In this document: piece after piece, positions 1 through 8,999 of the stretch | How the letters are laid out: every line of letters starts with the position of its first letter | How positions within the stretch are numbered: position 1 is the stretch's first letter | DNA from: an uncultured Eubacteriales bacterium | Lineage (GTDB): Bacteria; Bacillota; Clostridia; Lachnospirales; Lachnospiraceae | Assembly: GCA_949294665.1 (NCBI GenBank) | Contig: CASFID010000058.1 | Span: 31,557 to 95,556 of the forward strand | Reading direction: 5' to 3' | Length of the DNA stretch: 64,000 bases | Made by a program: the position numbers and the translations under genes | The notes under the pieces: generated by a model | Databases searched by the model: none | What the model was told of the DNA's origin: nothing | Seen by the model: the letters and a program-made list of their open reading frames with translations, nothing else

Positions 1-320
1 GACCGGGTTATACGATAAAGGGAGAGTTCGATCAGAACGGTTTCAAAAACGACCTGGCGCACGATCCGGGAGTGCTCTCCATGGCCCGTGCCATGCACCC
101 GGATTCTGCGGGAAGCCAGTTCTTTATCATGCATGAGAAATCTCCGCATCTGGACGGCGCGTATGCGGCATTTGGAAAGATCACAGAGGGTATGGATGTG
201 GTTAATAAGATCGCTGAGACGGCTACGGACTACAATGACCGCCCGCTCGAGCCTCAGAAGATGAAGAAAGTTACGGTAGAACTTTTTGGAGAAACATACG
301 ATGAGCCGGAGACTGTATGA
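1..320 (+). CDS. Peptidyl-prolyl cis-trans isomerase, cyclophilin type (3' part)
   Basis: The reading frame is open from the window edge to the TGA at 318-320, so only the C-terminal ~105 residues are present. They contain the cyclophilin signatures GYTIKGEF, MARAMHPDSAGSQFFIM and LDGAYAAFGK. Cyclophilins catalyse cis-trans isomerisation of prolyl bonds. No N-terminal part is visible, so signal peptide and full length are unknown. The last 20 bases overlap the start of the transporter gene that follows, which suggests translational coupling. Confidence 0.95.
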   Translation, partial: PGYTIKGEFDQNGFKNDLAHDPGVLSMARAMHPDSAGSQFFIMHEKSPHLDGAYAAFGKITEGMDVVNKIAETATDYNDRPLEPQKMKKVTVELFGETYDEPETV

Positions 321-1230
321 CAGACCGGCTGCTGTATGTGCGCTTTCCCTCATGTGCTGTGCACTCTGGGGAAGCGCATTTCCCTGTATCAAGCTCGGGT
401 ACGACTGGCTGGACATTGAGGGCACGGGGAGCCAGATCCTGTTCGCCGGGTACCGTTTTTTCCTCTCAGGTGTGTTTACCTTTTTAACAGGCTGCATCCT
501 TGAGAAAAAGTTCCTGACGATGAAGCGGACGTCGGTCTGGCATATCGTACGCCAGGGACTGCTCCAGACAACCGCGCAGTATGTGTGTTTTTATATCGGG
601 CTCGCATACACTACGGGAGCGAAAGGCTCGATCATCAATGCATCGCAGGGATTTATCGCGCTGATCGCGGCGCATTTTATGCTGAAAAATGAGAAAATGA
701 ATCTGAGAAAGACAGCAGGATGCATCCTCGGTCTTGCAGGAGTCGTGGCGGTGAATCTCTCGCCCGGGGCATGGGGCGGCGGATTTACTCTGCGGGGCGA
801 GGGCATGATCCTGCTCTGTACCGCGGTATATGCGGTCAGCATGGTGCTGCTCAAGCTCATAGCGGATGAGGAGAGCCCGATGACGATCACCGCGTATCAG
901 ACGCTCGTGGGAGGCGCCGTCCTTATCGTCGCCGGTCTTGCGATGGGCGGGCGCGTGACAGGATTCACCGGTAAAAGCGTGATCCTGCTGGCCTATATGG
1001 CGCTGTTATCCACTGTGGCTTTCAGTGTGTGGACGATCCTGATGAAATATAATCCTGTCGGGAGGGTGGCGGTCTATACCTTTACGATCCCGATCTTCGG
1101 TGTTGCGCTCTCAGGACTCATACTCGGCGAGGCTGTCCTTGAATGGAAGAATCTTGCCGCGCTGGCGCTTGTAAGCGCGGGGATCATCATTGTGAACCGG
1201 CCGGATAAAGACAGGACCGGACAGGAGTAA
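301..1230 (+). CDS. EamA/DMT-family transporter
   Basis: Encodes a ~309-residue, strongly hydrophobic protein with about ten predicted membrane segments in two repeated halves, the usual layout of EamA (drug/metabolite transporter) permeases. I prefer ATG 301 (MSRRLYDRP) because GGAG lies nine bases upstream. A TTG fifteen bases earlier is in frame but has no such site. The gene overlaps the end of the cyclophilin gene. The substrate cannot be told from sequence; family members export amino acids, metabolites or other small molecules. Confidence 0.88.
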   Translation: MSRRLYDRPAAVCALSLMCCALWGSAFPCIKLGYDWLDIEGTGSQILFAGYRFFLSGVFTFLTGCILEKKFLTMKRTSVWHIVRQGLLQTTAQYVCFYIGLAYTTGAKGSIINASQGFIALIAAHFMLKNEKMNLRKTAGCILGLAGVVAVNLSPGAWGGGFTLRGEGMILLCTAVYAVSMVLLKLIADEESPMTITAYQTLVGGAVLIVAGLAMGGRVTGFTGKSVILLAYMALLSTVAFSVWTILMKYNPVGRVAVYTFTIPIFGVALSGLILGEAVLEWKNLAALALVSAGIIIVNRPDKDRTGQE

Positions 1231-1241
1231 GATACAGGGCG

Positions 1242-1259
1242 CCGGATCATATGATCCGG
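1242..1259. repeat. Perfect 18-bp palindrome between convergent genes
   Basis: CCGGATCATATGATCCGG reads the same on both strands. It lies between the transporter stop and the last codons of the convergent GNAT gene. There is no T-run after it on either strand, so it is not a classical terminator. It could pause or stabilise transcript ends. Confidence 0.5.
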
Positions 1260-1771
1260 TACTCCATGATATAGTCGTCCATGATAAAGCCTCCTCCGAT
1301 ATCGGCCTCCTGAGTGTCGACAGTATCAAATCCAAGGTGGCGGTATACGGCAAGGCTGTTTTTATTGTACTTGTTGCAGGTAAGCCAGATAGCGGAGTAT
1401 CCGCGCTCACGGCAGAGGTCCTGCAGGAAATCGAACGCCTGAGTCGCCAGATGCCGGCCCCGGTATTCTTTCTTTATGTAAAGCTTGCTCAGGAAAAGAC
1501 GTCCATCTTCTCCGGGATGGATTCCTGTGTACCCGCAGAACACATTGCGGTCAAAAAGCTGGTAGTATTCGTATCCGTCGGCAGTCTGCTCCTTAAGCGC
1601 CGGATAGGACTGGAATTTCTCTACCATATAATCTACCTGTTCTTTCCCGATGATCGGGGTGAAATGTTCGTTCCAGATGACCTCTGCAAGATCTGCGATC
1701 TGATGGAGCTGTCCGTCTGTGACCGCCCTCTTTATAACAGGCTTTGCAGGTTCATTATTCTTATCATCCAT
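1247..1771 (-). CDS. GNAT-family N-acetyltransferase
   Basis: A 174-residue protein with the GNAT fold signature: LFLSKLYIKKEYRGRHLA gives the beta4 strand and the acetyl-CoA pyrophosphate loop (R-G-R-H-L-A, residues ~95-112), and YRHLGF is the conserved C-terminal motif. It should transfer an acetyl group from acetyl-CoA to an amine; the acceptor is not predictable. AAAGGAG lies 12 bases before ATG 1771. It is transcribed divergently from htpG. Confidence 0.88.
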   Translation of the reverse strand: MDDKNNEPAKPVIKRAVTDGQLHQIADLAEVIWNEHFTPIIGKEQVDYMVEKFQSYPALKEQTADGYEYYQLFDRNVFCGYTGIHPGEDGRLFLSKLYIKKEYRGRHLATQAFDFLQDLCRERGYSAIWLTCNKYNKNSLAVYRHLGFDTVDTQEADIGGGFIMDDYIMEYRII

Positions 1772-1895
1772 AGTATCCCATGACTCCTTTCATAAAAATG
1801 CTGCCGCATCATCAGATGACGGCGACAGATTAAGCATAGCACTAATTGCAGATAAAGTATACATTAATAATTTTTTTATATTTTTAACAGAATTA

Positions 1896-1922
1896 TTAGC
1901 ACTCATATGAAAAGAGTGCTAA
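1896..1922. promoter_or_regulatory. CIRCE operator (HrcA binding site)
   Basis: TTAGCACTC, nine-base spacer, GAGTGCTAA is an exact match to the CIRCE consensus, the operator of the heat-shock repressor HrcA. It lies seven bases upstream of the -35 box of htpG and about 90 bases before its start codon. Confidence 0.95.
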
Positions 1923-1929
1923 TTTTCTA

Positions 1930-1958
1930 TTGACTTTTAAAATTCTGTGTACTAGAAT
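1930..1958 (+). promoter_or_regulatory. Sigma-A type promoter of htpG
   Basis: TTGACT at 1930-1935 and TAGAAT at 1953-1958 are separated by 17 bases. The start point would be near 1965, about 48 bases before the htpG start codon. The CIRCE element sits directly upstream. Confidence 0.75.
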
Positions 1959-2012
1959 GTCTTTTGGATAACGAGATAGAAAAATATTCATATATAAGGA
2001 GTGTGTACAACG

Positions 2013-4025
2013 ATGGAATTAAAGAAAGGAAACTTATCGATCGACAGCGAGAATATATTTCCTATCATCAAGAAATGGGTATATTCTGACCATGATATTT
2101 TTGTTCGTGAGATGATATCAAACGGCTGCGATGCGATCACAAAGCTGAAAAAACTGGATATGATGGGAGAGTATGAACTCCCGGAAGATTATAAACCGAA
2201 GATCCAGGTGATCGTCAACCCGGAAGAGAAGACGATGAAGTTCATCGACAACGGACTTGGAATGACAGCGGAAGAAGTAGAAGAGTATATCACGCAGATC
2301 GCTTTTTCCGGCGCAACTCAGTTTCTTGAGAAATATAAAGACAAGACGACAGAGGACGATATGATCGGACATTTCGGTCTCGGATTTTATTCGGCATTTA
2401 TGGTAGCCGACGAAGTTCAGATCGACACACTTTCCTATAAGGAAGGCGCGACGCCGGTACACTGGGCGAGCCAGGGCGGCACGGAGTACGAGATGCAGGA
2501 TGGCAATAAGACGACAGTAGGTTCTGAGATCACACTGTTCCTCAACGAAGACAGCCTGGAGTTTGCCAACGAGTACCGTGCAAGAGAAGTGCTGGAGAAA
2601 TACTGCTCATTCATGCCGGTCGAGATATTCCTGTCCAAGGCAAATGCAGAACCGGAATATGAGACGATCGATGAAGAAGATCTGCTGGATACTGACGAGG
2701 TAGTCGAGCACATTGAAGAGGAAAAGAAAGAAGGAGAAGAGGGCGAACCGAAGAAGAAGGTCAAGATCGTGAAACGCCCGGTTTCCATAAGCGATACACA
2801 TCCTCTGTGGGGCAAGAACCCAAGCGAGTGTACAAAGGATGAGTACGTTGCATTTTACCGCAAGGTATTTATGGATTACAAGGAGCCCCTGTTCTGGATC
2901 CATCTCAATATGGACTATCCGTTTAACTTAAAGGGAATCCTGTATTTCCCGAAGATCAATACAGAGTACGAATCTATTGAAGGAACGATCAAGCTGTACA
3001 ACAATCAGGTTTTCATCGCGGATAACATCAAAGAAGTGATCCCCGAATTCCTCATGGTATTAAAGGGAGTGATCGACTGTCCGGATCTGCCGCTGAACGT
3101 ATCGAGAAGCGCTCTGCAGAACGACGGATTTGTAAATAAAGTGGCAGATTACATTTCCAAGAAGGTGGCTGACAAGCTTACCGGAATGTTTAAGACAGAC
3201 CGTGAGAACTACGAAAAATACTGGGATGATATCAGTCCGTTCATTAAGTTCGGATGCCTGAAAGATGAGAAATTCGGCGAGAAGATGAAGGACTCCATGA
3301 TCTATAAGAATCTGGATCACAAGTATCTGACGCTGGAGGATGTGATCAAAGAGAGCAAAGGCGAGGACGCGGCAGAGTCTTCTGAAGATGGAGCAGATTC
3401 CGATAAGGAAGAAAAGAAGACAAGCATCTATTATGTGACGGATGAAGTACAGCAGAGCCAGTATATCAATATGTTCAAGTCCCAGGGACAGGATGCGATC
3501 ATCCTGACGCACAACATTGACTCGGCATTTGTGACATATCTGGAGCAGAAACATCCGGATCTCCAGTTCCTGCGGATCGATGCGGACGTCCACGAGTCTC
3601 TGAAAGACGAAGTGGCAGAGGAAGAGAAAGAGGACTTCCAGAAGACGGCGGACAGTCTGGTGGAGATCTTCCGCAAAGAGCTGAACAACGACAAGCTGGA
3701 TGTAAAAGTCGAGAAACTCAAAGACGACAAAGTAGCGTCGATGGCGGTCCTCTCCGAGCAGGACAGACGTATGGCGGAGATGATGAAGATGTACGGCATG
3801 AACGGCATGGATCCGTCCATGTTCGGCACACAGGCTACTCTGATCCTGAATGCGAACCATCCGCTTGTGAAATTCCTCGTAGAGCATAAGCGCAGCAAAA
3901 ATGTGCCGGTCATCTGTAAACAGCTTTACGACCTGGCGATGCTGGCACACAAGCCGCTCAGCCCGGAAGAGATGACGGCGTTCGTGCAGCGGAGCAACGA
4001 GATCATGATGCTGCTGACAAAATAA
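2013..4025 (+). CDS. htpG: Molecular chaperone HtpG (Hsp90)
   Basis: A 670-residue ATP-dependent chaperone of the Hsp90 family acting in the cytoplasm. The N-terminal GHKL ATPase is evident from SNGCDAITKLKKL, DNGLGM and GHFGLGFYSAFMV (residues ~30-130). An acidic, lysine/glutamate-rich linker follows around residue 225-250, then the middle and C-terminal dimerisation regions. ATG 2013 (MELKKGNLSI) is chosen because AAGGAG ends 11 bases upstream; a GTG at 2001 lies inside that ribosome site. The CIRCE operator upstream predicts HrcA control and heat induction. Confidence 0.97.
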   Translation: MELKKGNLSIDSENIFPIIKKWVYSDHDIFVREMISNGCDAITKLKKLDMMGEYELPEDYKPKIQVIVNPEEKTMKFIDNGLGMTAEEVEEYITQIAFSGATQFLEKYKDKTTEDDMIGHFGLGFYSAFMVADEVQIDTLSYKEGATPVHWASQGGTEYEMQDGNKTTVGSEITLFLNEDSLEFANEYRAREVLEKYCSFMPVEIFLSKANAEPEYETIDEEDLLDTDEVVEHIEEEKKEGEEGEPKKKVKIVKRPVSISDTHPLWGKNPSECTKDEYVAFYRKVFMDYKEPLFWIHLNMDYPFNLKGILYFPKINTEYESIEGTIKLYNNQVFIADNIKEVIPEFLMVLKGVIDCPDLPLNVSRSALQNDGFVNKVADYISKKVADKLTGMFKTDRENYEKYWDDISPFIKFGCLKDEKFGEKMKDSMIYKNLDHKYLTLEDVIKESKGEDAAESSEDGADSDKEEKKTSIYYVTDEVQQSQYINMFKSQGQDAIILTHNIDSAFVTYLEQKHPDLQFLRIDADVHESLKDEVAEEEKEDFQKTADSLVEIFRKELNNDKLDVKVEKLKDDKVASMAVLSEQDRRMAEMMKMYGMNGMDPSMFGTQATLILNANHPLVKFLVEHKRSKNVPVICKQLYDLAMLAHKPLSPEEMTAFVQRSNEIMMLLTK

Positions 4026-4045
4026 GATACAGTACAGTCTGCAGG

Positions 4046-4087
4046 ATATCCACGCAGAGCCCGTGAGGGCGATGCGTGGATATTTTT
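4046..4087 (+). terminator. Rho-independent terminator after htpG
   Basis: ATATCCACGCA pairs with TGCGTGGATAT (11 bp, 4046-4056 and 4073-4083) and is followed by TTTT. It lies 21 bases after the htpG stop. Confidence 0.9.
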
Positions 4088-4235
4088 CGGCTGAGAGTGA
4101 AAACAGTAAAAAAGAAGCGGAATAAGTGTACAAAATGATAATTTAATGTTTGTGTAACAAAAGAGTCAAATAAATGTAACATTATGCATATATCCTTTAT
4201 CATAATGTCGAATTTTGTGGAATTTTGGGGGTTTT

Positions 4236-5009
4236 ATGGACCAGATAGTTTCATTGCTGAAGAAATATAAATGGATCGTTACTGCAGTCTGCGCTCTGTT
4301 GGTCGTGCTCATCCTCATCGTCAGTATACGGGCGTGGTGGGATCCGAACAGAGAAGAAGTCAAAGTGGGAACAGAATATTTAAAACAACTGGAAAGCAAG
4401 GATATCACCAGTGTGGAGCAGGAAGTCAAATCCGTCAAGAAGGAGTCGCAGCTTGCGGCGATCGAGGCGGGCGAGCTTTCTCTGTGGGCTCAGTTCAGTG
4501 ATTATGTGATATTCGGGGATTCCAGAACGGTCGGGTTTTCGTTCTATGAGTTCCTCGACAGTCAGCGGGTGATCGCGGAAGGAGGATATACGATAGCGGA
4601 TATCGCCAAGCATGAAGATCAGATTGCGGCGTTGAATCCGTCCTATCTTTTCCTGTGTACAGGACTTAATGATGTGAGCATCGGCCTGTGGGAAACGCCG
4701 GAGGACTATGTGGCGGGGTATGAGAAAGTGATGCAGGAACTTATGAGCCTGCTCCCTGACACGGAAATTTACATCAACTCGATCCTCCCGGCGAAGGATG
4801 TTGCTTATGAAGAATCAGAGAAATGGAAAGAAATACCGGATTATAACGCGGCTGTAAAGGCATGGTGTGAGGAAAAAGGATATCACTACATAGACAATAC
4901 GTCGGTATATGAAGAACACAGCGATCTATATGATATGGACGGCATCCATTTTCAGAAAGATTTTTATCAATACTGGGCGATGAATATGATCGCGGGGGTA
5001 GACGAATGA
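4236..5009 (+). CDS. SGNH/GDSL hydrolase, membrane-anchored (O-acylation cassette 1)
   Basis: A 257-residue protein with one N-terminal membrane anchor (residues ~13-33), then an extracytoplasmic SGNH hydrolase domain. Block I is FGDSRT with the nucleophilic Ser, block III is TGLND with the oxyanion Asn, and block V is DMDGIHF with the catalytic Asp and His. Such enzymes esterify or de-esterify cell-surface glycans. ATG 4236 is preceded by GGGGG; a TTG at 4215 is in frame but less likely. First gene of a four-gene operon with DUF4358, MBOAT and DHHW genes; the next gene starts inside its stop codon. Confidence 0.87.
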   Translation: MDQIVSLLKKYKWIVTAVCALLVVLILIVSIRAWWDPNREEVKVGTEYLKQLESKDITSVEQEVKSVKKESQLAAIEAGELSLWAQFSDYVIFGDSRTVGFSFYEFLDSQRVIAEGGYTIADIAKHEDQIAALNPSYLFLCTGLNDVSIGLWETPEDYVAGYEKVMQELMSLLPDTEIYINSILPAKDVAYEESEKWKEIPDYNAAVKAWCEEKGYHYIDNTSVYEEHSDLYDMDGIHFQKDFYQYWAMNMIAGVDE

Positions 5010-5491
5010 TGGAACGATGGATGAAAGCGCTGGGCGCTGTCAAATATATACTTCTGGTATTTCTGTTCATATTCATAATCAACCTGATGCGCGGAGACAA
5101 GATAAGCGACGCGTCCATAGAAACTGTGACGGAGGCGGTGACGGGAGCGGCCGATATGACGGATCTGTTGCCTGCAGACAACCGCACGGTCAAGCGTCTC
5201 TACGGGATCAATGCAAATGATTATGACGCGGTCAGTCTGTATGTGTCGGATTCCAACATGAAAGTGGAAGAAGTGCTGATCGTAAAGCTGAAAGATGTAT
5301 CGCAGGCCGACAGTGTGGAGAGCGCCGTTGAATCCAGAGTGGACACTCAGCTCCAGAGCTTCGAGGGGTATGGCCCGGAACAGTGCAAGCTGCTGGATGA
5401 TCACGTTTTGGATACACAGGGAAACTACGTTCTGTTTGTCGTGAACGGAAAGGCTCAGGCTGCGGATCAGGCTTTTCGGGACAGTCTGTAG
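5006..5491 (+). CDS. DUF4358 family protein (O-acylation cassette 1)
   Basis: A 161-residue protein with one N-terminal membrane helix (residues ~10-28) and an extracytoplasmic domain. It is recognisable as DUF4358 by content and by context, as this family recurs beside SGNH and MBOAT genes. The start codon overlaps the preceding stop (ATGATG across TGA), so the two are probably translated together. Function is not established; an accessory role in surface O-acylation is inferred from position. A paralogue lies at 16557-17042. Confidence 0.8.
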   Translation: MMERWMKALGAVKYILLVFLFIFIINLMRGDKISDASIETVTEAVTGAADMTDLLPADNRTVKRLYGINANDYDAVSLYVSDSNMKVEEVLIVKLKDVSQADSVESAVESRVDTQLQSFEGYGPEQCKLLDDHVLDTQGNYVLFVVNGKAQAADQAFRDSL

Positions 5492-5519
5492 AAAATAGTT
5501 TATAAAGGGATCAGAGATT

Positions 5520-6932
5520 ATGATATTCAGTAGTGTGTTTTTTATTTTTGTTTTTCTTCCGATCACTCTGCTCGTATATTTTGTGGTGCCGAAACCGGGG
5601 AAAAACGTTGTGCTCCTCATAAGCAGTTTGATCTTCTATGCATGGGGAGAACCTGTTTACATCATTCTGATGGTGTTCAGCATTGTCTATAACTACATAA
5701 GCGGGATAGAGATCGATTACCACAAAAGACAGCAGGATAAAGGCCGGACGCGCTTTGTATTCTGGCTGACCGTGGGAGTAAATCTTGGAATCCTGATGTT
5801 TTTTAAATATTATGGATTCCTTATGGAAAATATAAACGCTGTCCTGCCGTTTGATATTCCTTATAAGGAACTTTCGCTTCCCGTAGGAATATCATTTTAT
5901 ACGTTTCAGACGCTGTCATACATCATAGACGTATACAAGGGCAATGTGGCTGTTCAGAAGAACCTGATCAACTTCGGAACATATATCACCATGTTCCCGC
6001 AGCTTATTGCCGGACCAATCGTACGCTATGCGGATATAGAGGCGCAGCTTGACAACCGTCGGATCACGCTTCCGGGCTTTGGCAACGGGATCGCGTGGTT
6101 CTTAAGGGGGCTTGGGAAGAAAGTGCTCCTTGCTAACAACATCGGAATGGCATACGACGCGATAGCGGCTCTCCCGGACGGAAAGATGTCGGTGCTGTCC
6201 GCCTGGGTAGGGTGTGTGGCCTATGCTTTCCAGATTTATTTTGACTTCAGCGGATATTCAGATATGGCGATCGGTCTGGGCAAGATGTTCGGCTTCGAGT
6301 TCATGAAGAACTTTGATTATCCGTATATATCGAAGAGCATCACGGAGTTCTGGCGCAGATGGCACATTTCTCTTGGAACATGGTTCAGAGAGTACGTGTA
6401 CATTCCTCTGGGCGGCAACAGAGTGAGCACAGCCAAAGCCATACGAAATATCTTCATCGTGTGGTTCCTGACAGGATTCTGGCACGGGGCGGCATGGAAC
6501 TTCATTTTCTGGGGACTGTATTACGGAGCCCTTCTGCTGCTTGAAAAATACGTGCTGAAAGGAGTCCTGGAGAAAGTCCCGAACTTTGTGAAGCATATTT
6601 ACACGATGCTTTTTGTCCTGATCGGATGGGTATTGTTTTTCTCGCCGGGTATGGGAGACGCGGTATCCTATATCGGCGCGATGTTTGGAATAGGGGCGAA
6701 TGGACTGGCTGACTCCACAGGGATATATTATCTGTATAATTATGCCCTGCTTATCCTGTTGTCCGTGATCTGTTCTGTTCCGTTTACTTATAAAAAATTT
6801 ACAAGGATCGTATTTGGAGGCAGCAAAGGCCGGACGGCCATCGCAATGGGAGCGTATCTGGCGATCTTCGTATTGTCGGTGGCATATCTGGTAAATGCCA
6901 CATATAATCCGTTTCTATATTTCAGATTTTAG
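5520..6932 (+). CDS. MBOAT family O-acyltransferase, AlgI/DltB-like (O-acylation cassette 1)
   Basis: A 470-residue polytopic membrane protein of the membrane-bound O-acyltransferase family. The AlgI hallmark WRRWHISLGTWFREYVYIPLGG is at residues ~278-299 and the catalytic histidine lies in TGFWHGAAWN (~319). Homologues move an acyl (usually acetyl) group from the cytoplasm to an exported partner that modifies a polysaccharide. It follows DUF4358 by 28 bases and precedes the DHHW gene by 11. Its last 24 bases are identical to those of the paralogue ending at 18473. Confidence 0.93.
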   Translation: MIFSSVFFIFVFLPITLLVYFVVPKPGKNVVLLISSLIFYAWGEPVYIILMVFSIVYNYISGIEIDYHKRQQDKGRTRFVFWLTVGVNLGILMFFKYYGFLMENINAVLPFDIPYKELSLPVGISFYTFQTLSYIIDVYKGNVAVQKNLINFGTYITMFPQLIAGPIVRYADIEAQLDNRRITLPGFGNGIAWFLRGLGKKVLLANNIGMAYDAIAALPDGKMSVLSAWVGCVAYAFQIYFDFSGYSDMAIGLGKMFGFEFMKNFDYPYISKSITEFWRRWHISLGTWFREYVYIPLGGNRVSTAKAIRNIFIVWFLTGFWHGAAWNFIFWGLYYGALLLLEKYVLKGVLEKVPNFVKHIYTMLFVLIGWVLFFSPGMGDAVSYIGAMFGIGANGLADSTGIYYLYNYALLILLSVICSVPFTYKKFTRIVFGGSKGRTAIAMGAYLAIFVLSVAYLVNATYNPFLYFRF

Positions 6933-6943
6933 GGGAAAGAAAA

Positions 6944-8167
6944 ATGGCGTCAAGAGAGCGTGAAAACCGGAAAAGGAGACAGGGGACGGGGAAGATACAG
7001 CGCAGATTTTACCGCAGGCTGGTAAGTGTATTCGGGGTTCTCCTCGTTCTCCTCGTACTTGCTAATATCATAAAGAGGGATCAGGAGTTCTCGGATGAGG
7101 AAAACCGGATGCTGGCTCAGAGACCGAAGCTTACATGGGAGGCTCTCATGAGCGGAGATTATATGAAGGATTTTGAAAGTTACGTCTCGGACCAGTTCTT
7201 CGCGAGAAATCAGTGGATCACCCTCAAGCTATACGAAGATATGCTGCTTGGCAAAAAGGAATCAAACGGCGTGTATCTCGGGAAAGACGGCTACCTTATG
7301 GAGAAACCGGATGATCCCGACTGGGAGAACGTGTCGAATAATATGGCTGCCGTATCAGCTCTTGCCGAGAGGTATCCCGACATAGCGACATATACCTGCT
7401 GGGTTCCGAATTCGTTTTACATTCTCGGGGATAAGCTGCCGGCTCAGGCTCCTGTAAGGGATCAGGAGGCGGATCTGCAGCAGATCCGGGAAATGACGGG
7501 AGAATCTGTGCACGATATCAATGTGACCGACGTGCTGAAAAAGCATGCCGATGAGAATATCTATTACAAGACGGATCATCACTGGACAAGCCTGGGAGCC
7601 CGTTATGCTTTTGACACAGTCGCGGAGGCGATGGGCATTGAGAATGTGGAAACTGAGTACAATATACACACGGTTGCAAGTGACTTCCAGGGAACGCTCG
7701 CATCAAAGAGCGGATACCACGGATCAAAAGATGTCATAGAGGTCTATGAAGCGGCTAATATCGAGCCGGATTATATCGTGAACTATGTGGAAGAAAACGA
7801 GAAGTCAACGTCTATCTATGACAGTGCATGCCTGAAAGAAAAAGATAAATATACCGTTTTTTTCGGCGGCAACCACTCAAGAATCGACATCGGCACAACA
7901 CAGCCGGAAAGGAAGAATCTGCTCCTGTTTAAGGATTCCTATGCGAATTGTTTTGTGCAGTTCCTTCTGCCGTATTACCAGAATATCATTATGATAGACG
8001 CACGGTATTTTTATGACAATGTCGACAGTCTGATACAGAATTACGGGATAACGGATATCTTATTTTTATATAATGTGAATACATTTGTCACGGACAACTC
8101 TCTGGCGGATGTGCTGACAGTTGAGGAAGCAGACGAGGAGGCCGGCGCACTGGATGAAGATCAGTGA
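6944..8167 (+). CDS. DHHW family protein, AlgJ/AlgX-like acetyltransferase (O-acylation cassette 1)
   Basis: A 407-residue protein with a basic N-terminus, one membrane anchor (residues ~27-42) and a large outer domain. TDHHWTSLGARYAF carries the D-x-H-W catalytic motif of the AlgJ/AlgX SGNH-like acetyltransferases, and LLFKDSYANCF supplies the nucleophilic Ser. It would take acetyl groups from the MBOAT partner and place them on a surface glycan. Last gene of the operon. AGGGGAAAG precedes ATG 6944. The glycan target is not encoded nearby. Confidence 0.87.
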   Translation: MASRERENRKRRQGTGKIQRRFYRRLVSVFGVLLVLLVLANIIKRDQEFSDEENRMLAQRPKLTWEALMSGDYMKDFESYVSDQFFARNQWITLKLYEDMLLGKKESNGVYLGKDGYLMEKPDDPDWENVSNNMAAVSALAERYPDIATYTCWVPNSFYILGDKLPAQAPVRDQEADLQQIREMTGESVHDINVTDVLKKHADENIYYKTDHHWTSLGARYAFDTVAEAMGIENVETEYNIHTVASDFQGTLASKSGYHGSKDVIEVYEAANIEPDYIVNYVEENEKSTSIYDSACLKEKDKYTVFFGGNHSRIDIGTTQPERKNLLLFKDSYANCFVQFLLPYYQNIIMIDARYFYDNVDSLIQNYGITDILFLYNVNTFVTDNSLADVLTVEEADEEAGALDEDQ

Positions 8168-8185
8168 GCCGGCCTCAGGTCTTTT
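8138..8185 (+). terminator. Rho-independent terminator of O-acylation cassette 1
   Basis: GAGGCCGGC (8138-8146) pairs with GCCGGCCTC (8168-8176), followed by AGGTCTTTTCTT. The left arm lies in the last codons of the DHHW gene and the hairpin spans its stop codon. It lies between convergent genes. Confidence 0.7.
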
Positions 8186-8186
8186 C

Positions 8187-8678
8187 TTAACTTAGTTCAA
8201 ATATGATACCGTGATGTCTGAAGAATTTCTGCACCGTCTCGTCCCACATATGTTCCAGCGATTTGTCCGGTGTAAATGTCTTAAAAGAGGTCCCGGTCAC
8301 ACAGGAAAGTCCGTCTTTGTTAAAGTGAAGATTCAGGTAGAGTCCCTGTATGTTCGAGGCGTCCAGAGAGGGCAGGTTCTCTGCGACGAGATGCCCGATA
8401 CTTTCGGGCGGAAGGCTCAGGATAAAGCGGAAGTCCAGAGGCGTGCGTTTTCCCTTTATGAGAGACCGGCAGTATTCGCGGATATTCTTCCAGCAGGAAT
8501 ATTCCGGGAGTACAGCGTCGGAGTCAAAGAATTCCTTCTGTATAGCGCCGTTGATTCTGAACGTATTGAAAGTCACGATCTCTCCCTCGATAAAACAGAA
8601 TTCATCGAAAGTATCTTTCAGAAAAAGATGCGACGTAAAATCTTTGATATCAGTCAGATTAAGAGATAGCATCATCAT
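8187..8678 (-). CDS. DUF5721 family protein
   Basis: A ~163-residue soluble protein beginning with three Met codons (ATGATGATGC), GGAGG just upstream. Spacing favours the third ATG (8672), giving MLSLNLTDIKDF, which resembles the start of DUF5721 proteins of Lachnospiraceae. It has no signal peptide, membrane segment or catalytic motif that I recognise. Function unknown. It is convergent to the O-acylation operon and divergent from the large EAL gene. Confidence 0.75.
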   Translation of the reverse strand: MMMLSLNLTDIKDFTSHLFLKDTFDEFCFIEGEIVTFNTFRINGAIQKEFFDSDAVLPEYSCWKNIREYCRSLIKGKRTPLDFRFILSLPPESIGHLVAENLPSLDASNIQGLYLNLHFNKDGLSCVTGTSFKTFTPDKSLEHMWDETVQKFFRHHGIIFELS

Positions 8679-8944
8679 TCCTCCGCATGCGTAATCTGGC
8701 GACGGGATATCGTCTGCCCGGTCTTATTATCATAACACAAAACGGGACGGGATGGATTGTCGACAGTAAATAAATTTATTTTCAGATAAAACGACAAAAT
8801 TGACATAAAGTGTAGAAACAAAAATGAGAATGCAGTATACTATCCCTATATGTGGTGATTTTTATGTTTTTTACAAACGAAAAAAGACATCTGTACGGAC
8901 AGGCCTGGCGTATCGAGTATAGCGGTGAGAGGAGACAGTAATTT
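8679..8944. other. Intergenic region upstream of the EAL protein gene
   Basis: An AT-rich spacer between divergent genes. TTGACA occurs at 8800-8805 and TATACT at 8836-8841, but they are 30 bases apart, so they are not a single standard promoter; TATACT could be a -10 box with a poor -35. I see no c-di-GMP riboswitch or other structured RNA that I can support. Confidence 0.4.
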
Positions 8945-8992
8945 ATGAAGGAGAAAAAGTTGACGGGCGTTAGCAGAGTGGGGGGGGGGTAA
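8945..8992 (+). other. Short leader frame from the likely native start of the EAL protein
   Basis: ATG 8945 has a good ribosome site (AGAGGAGA, about 10 bases upstream). Its frame reads 15 codons (MKEKKLTGVSRVGGG) and stops at the TAA immediately after the 10-G tract. Losing one G, or gaining two, would join it without a stop to the 1354-codon frame downstream. It is therefore probably the true N-terminus of that protein in an alternative state of the tract, or the tract length is a sequencing error. Confidence 0.6.
8980..8989 (+). repeat. Homopolymer of ten G
   Basis: A run of ten consecutive G lies between a strong ribosome site with ATG (8945) and the open frame of the GGDEF/EAL gene. Such tracts slip during replication and are the common basis of contingency (phase-variable) genes. 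Confidence 0.95.
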
Positions 8993-8999
8993 CAATCCG

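Noticed and set aside
3060-4133. A 357-codon open frame on the minus strand opposite htpG
   Set aside because: It lies fully antisense to the conserved htpG gene, has no ribosome site or protein motif, and is rich in residues typical of shadow frames.
8800-8841. TTGACA and TATACT as one promoter for the EAL gene
   Set aside because: They are 30 bases apart, far beyond the usual 16-18.
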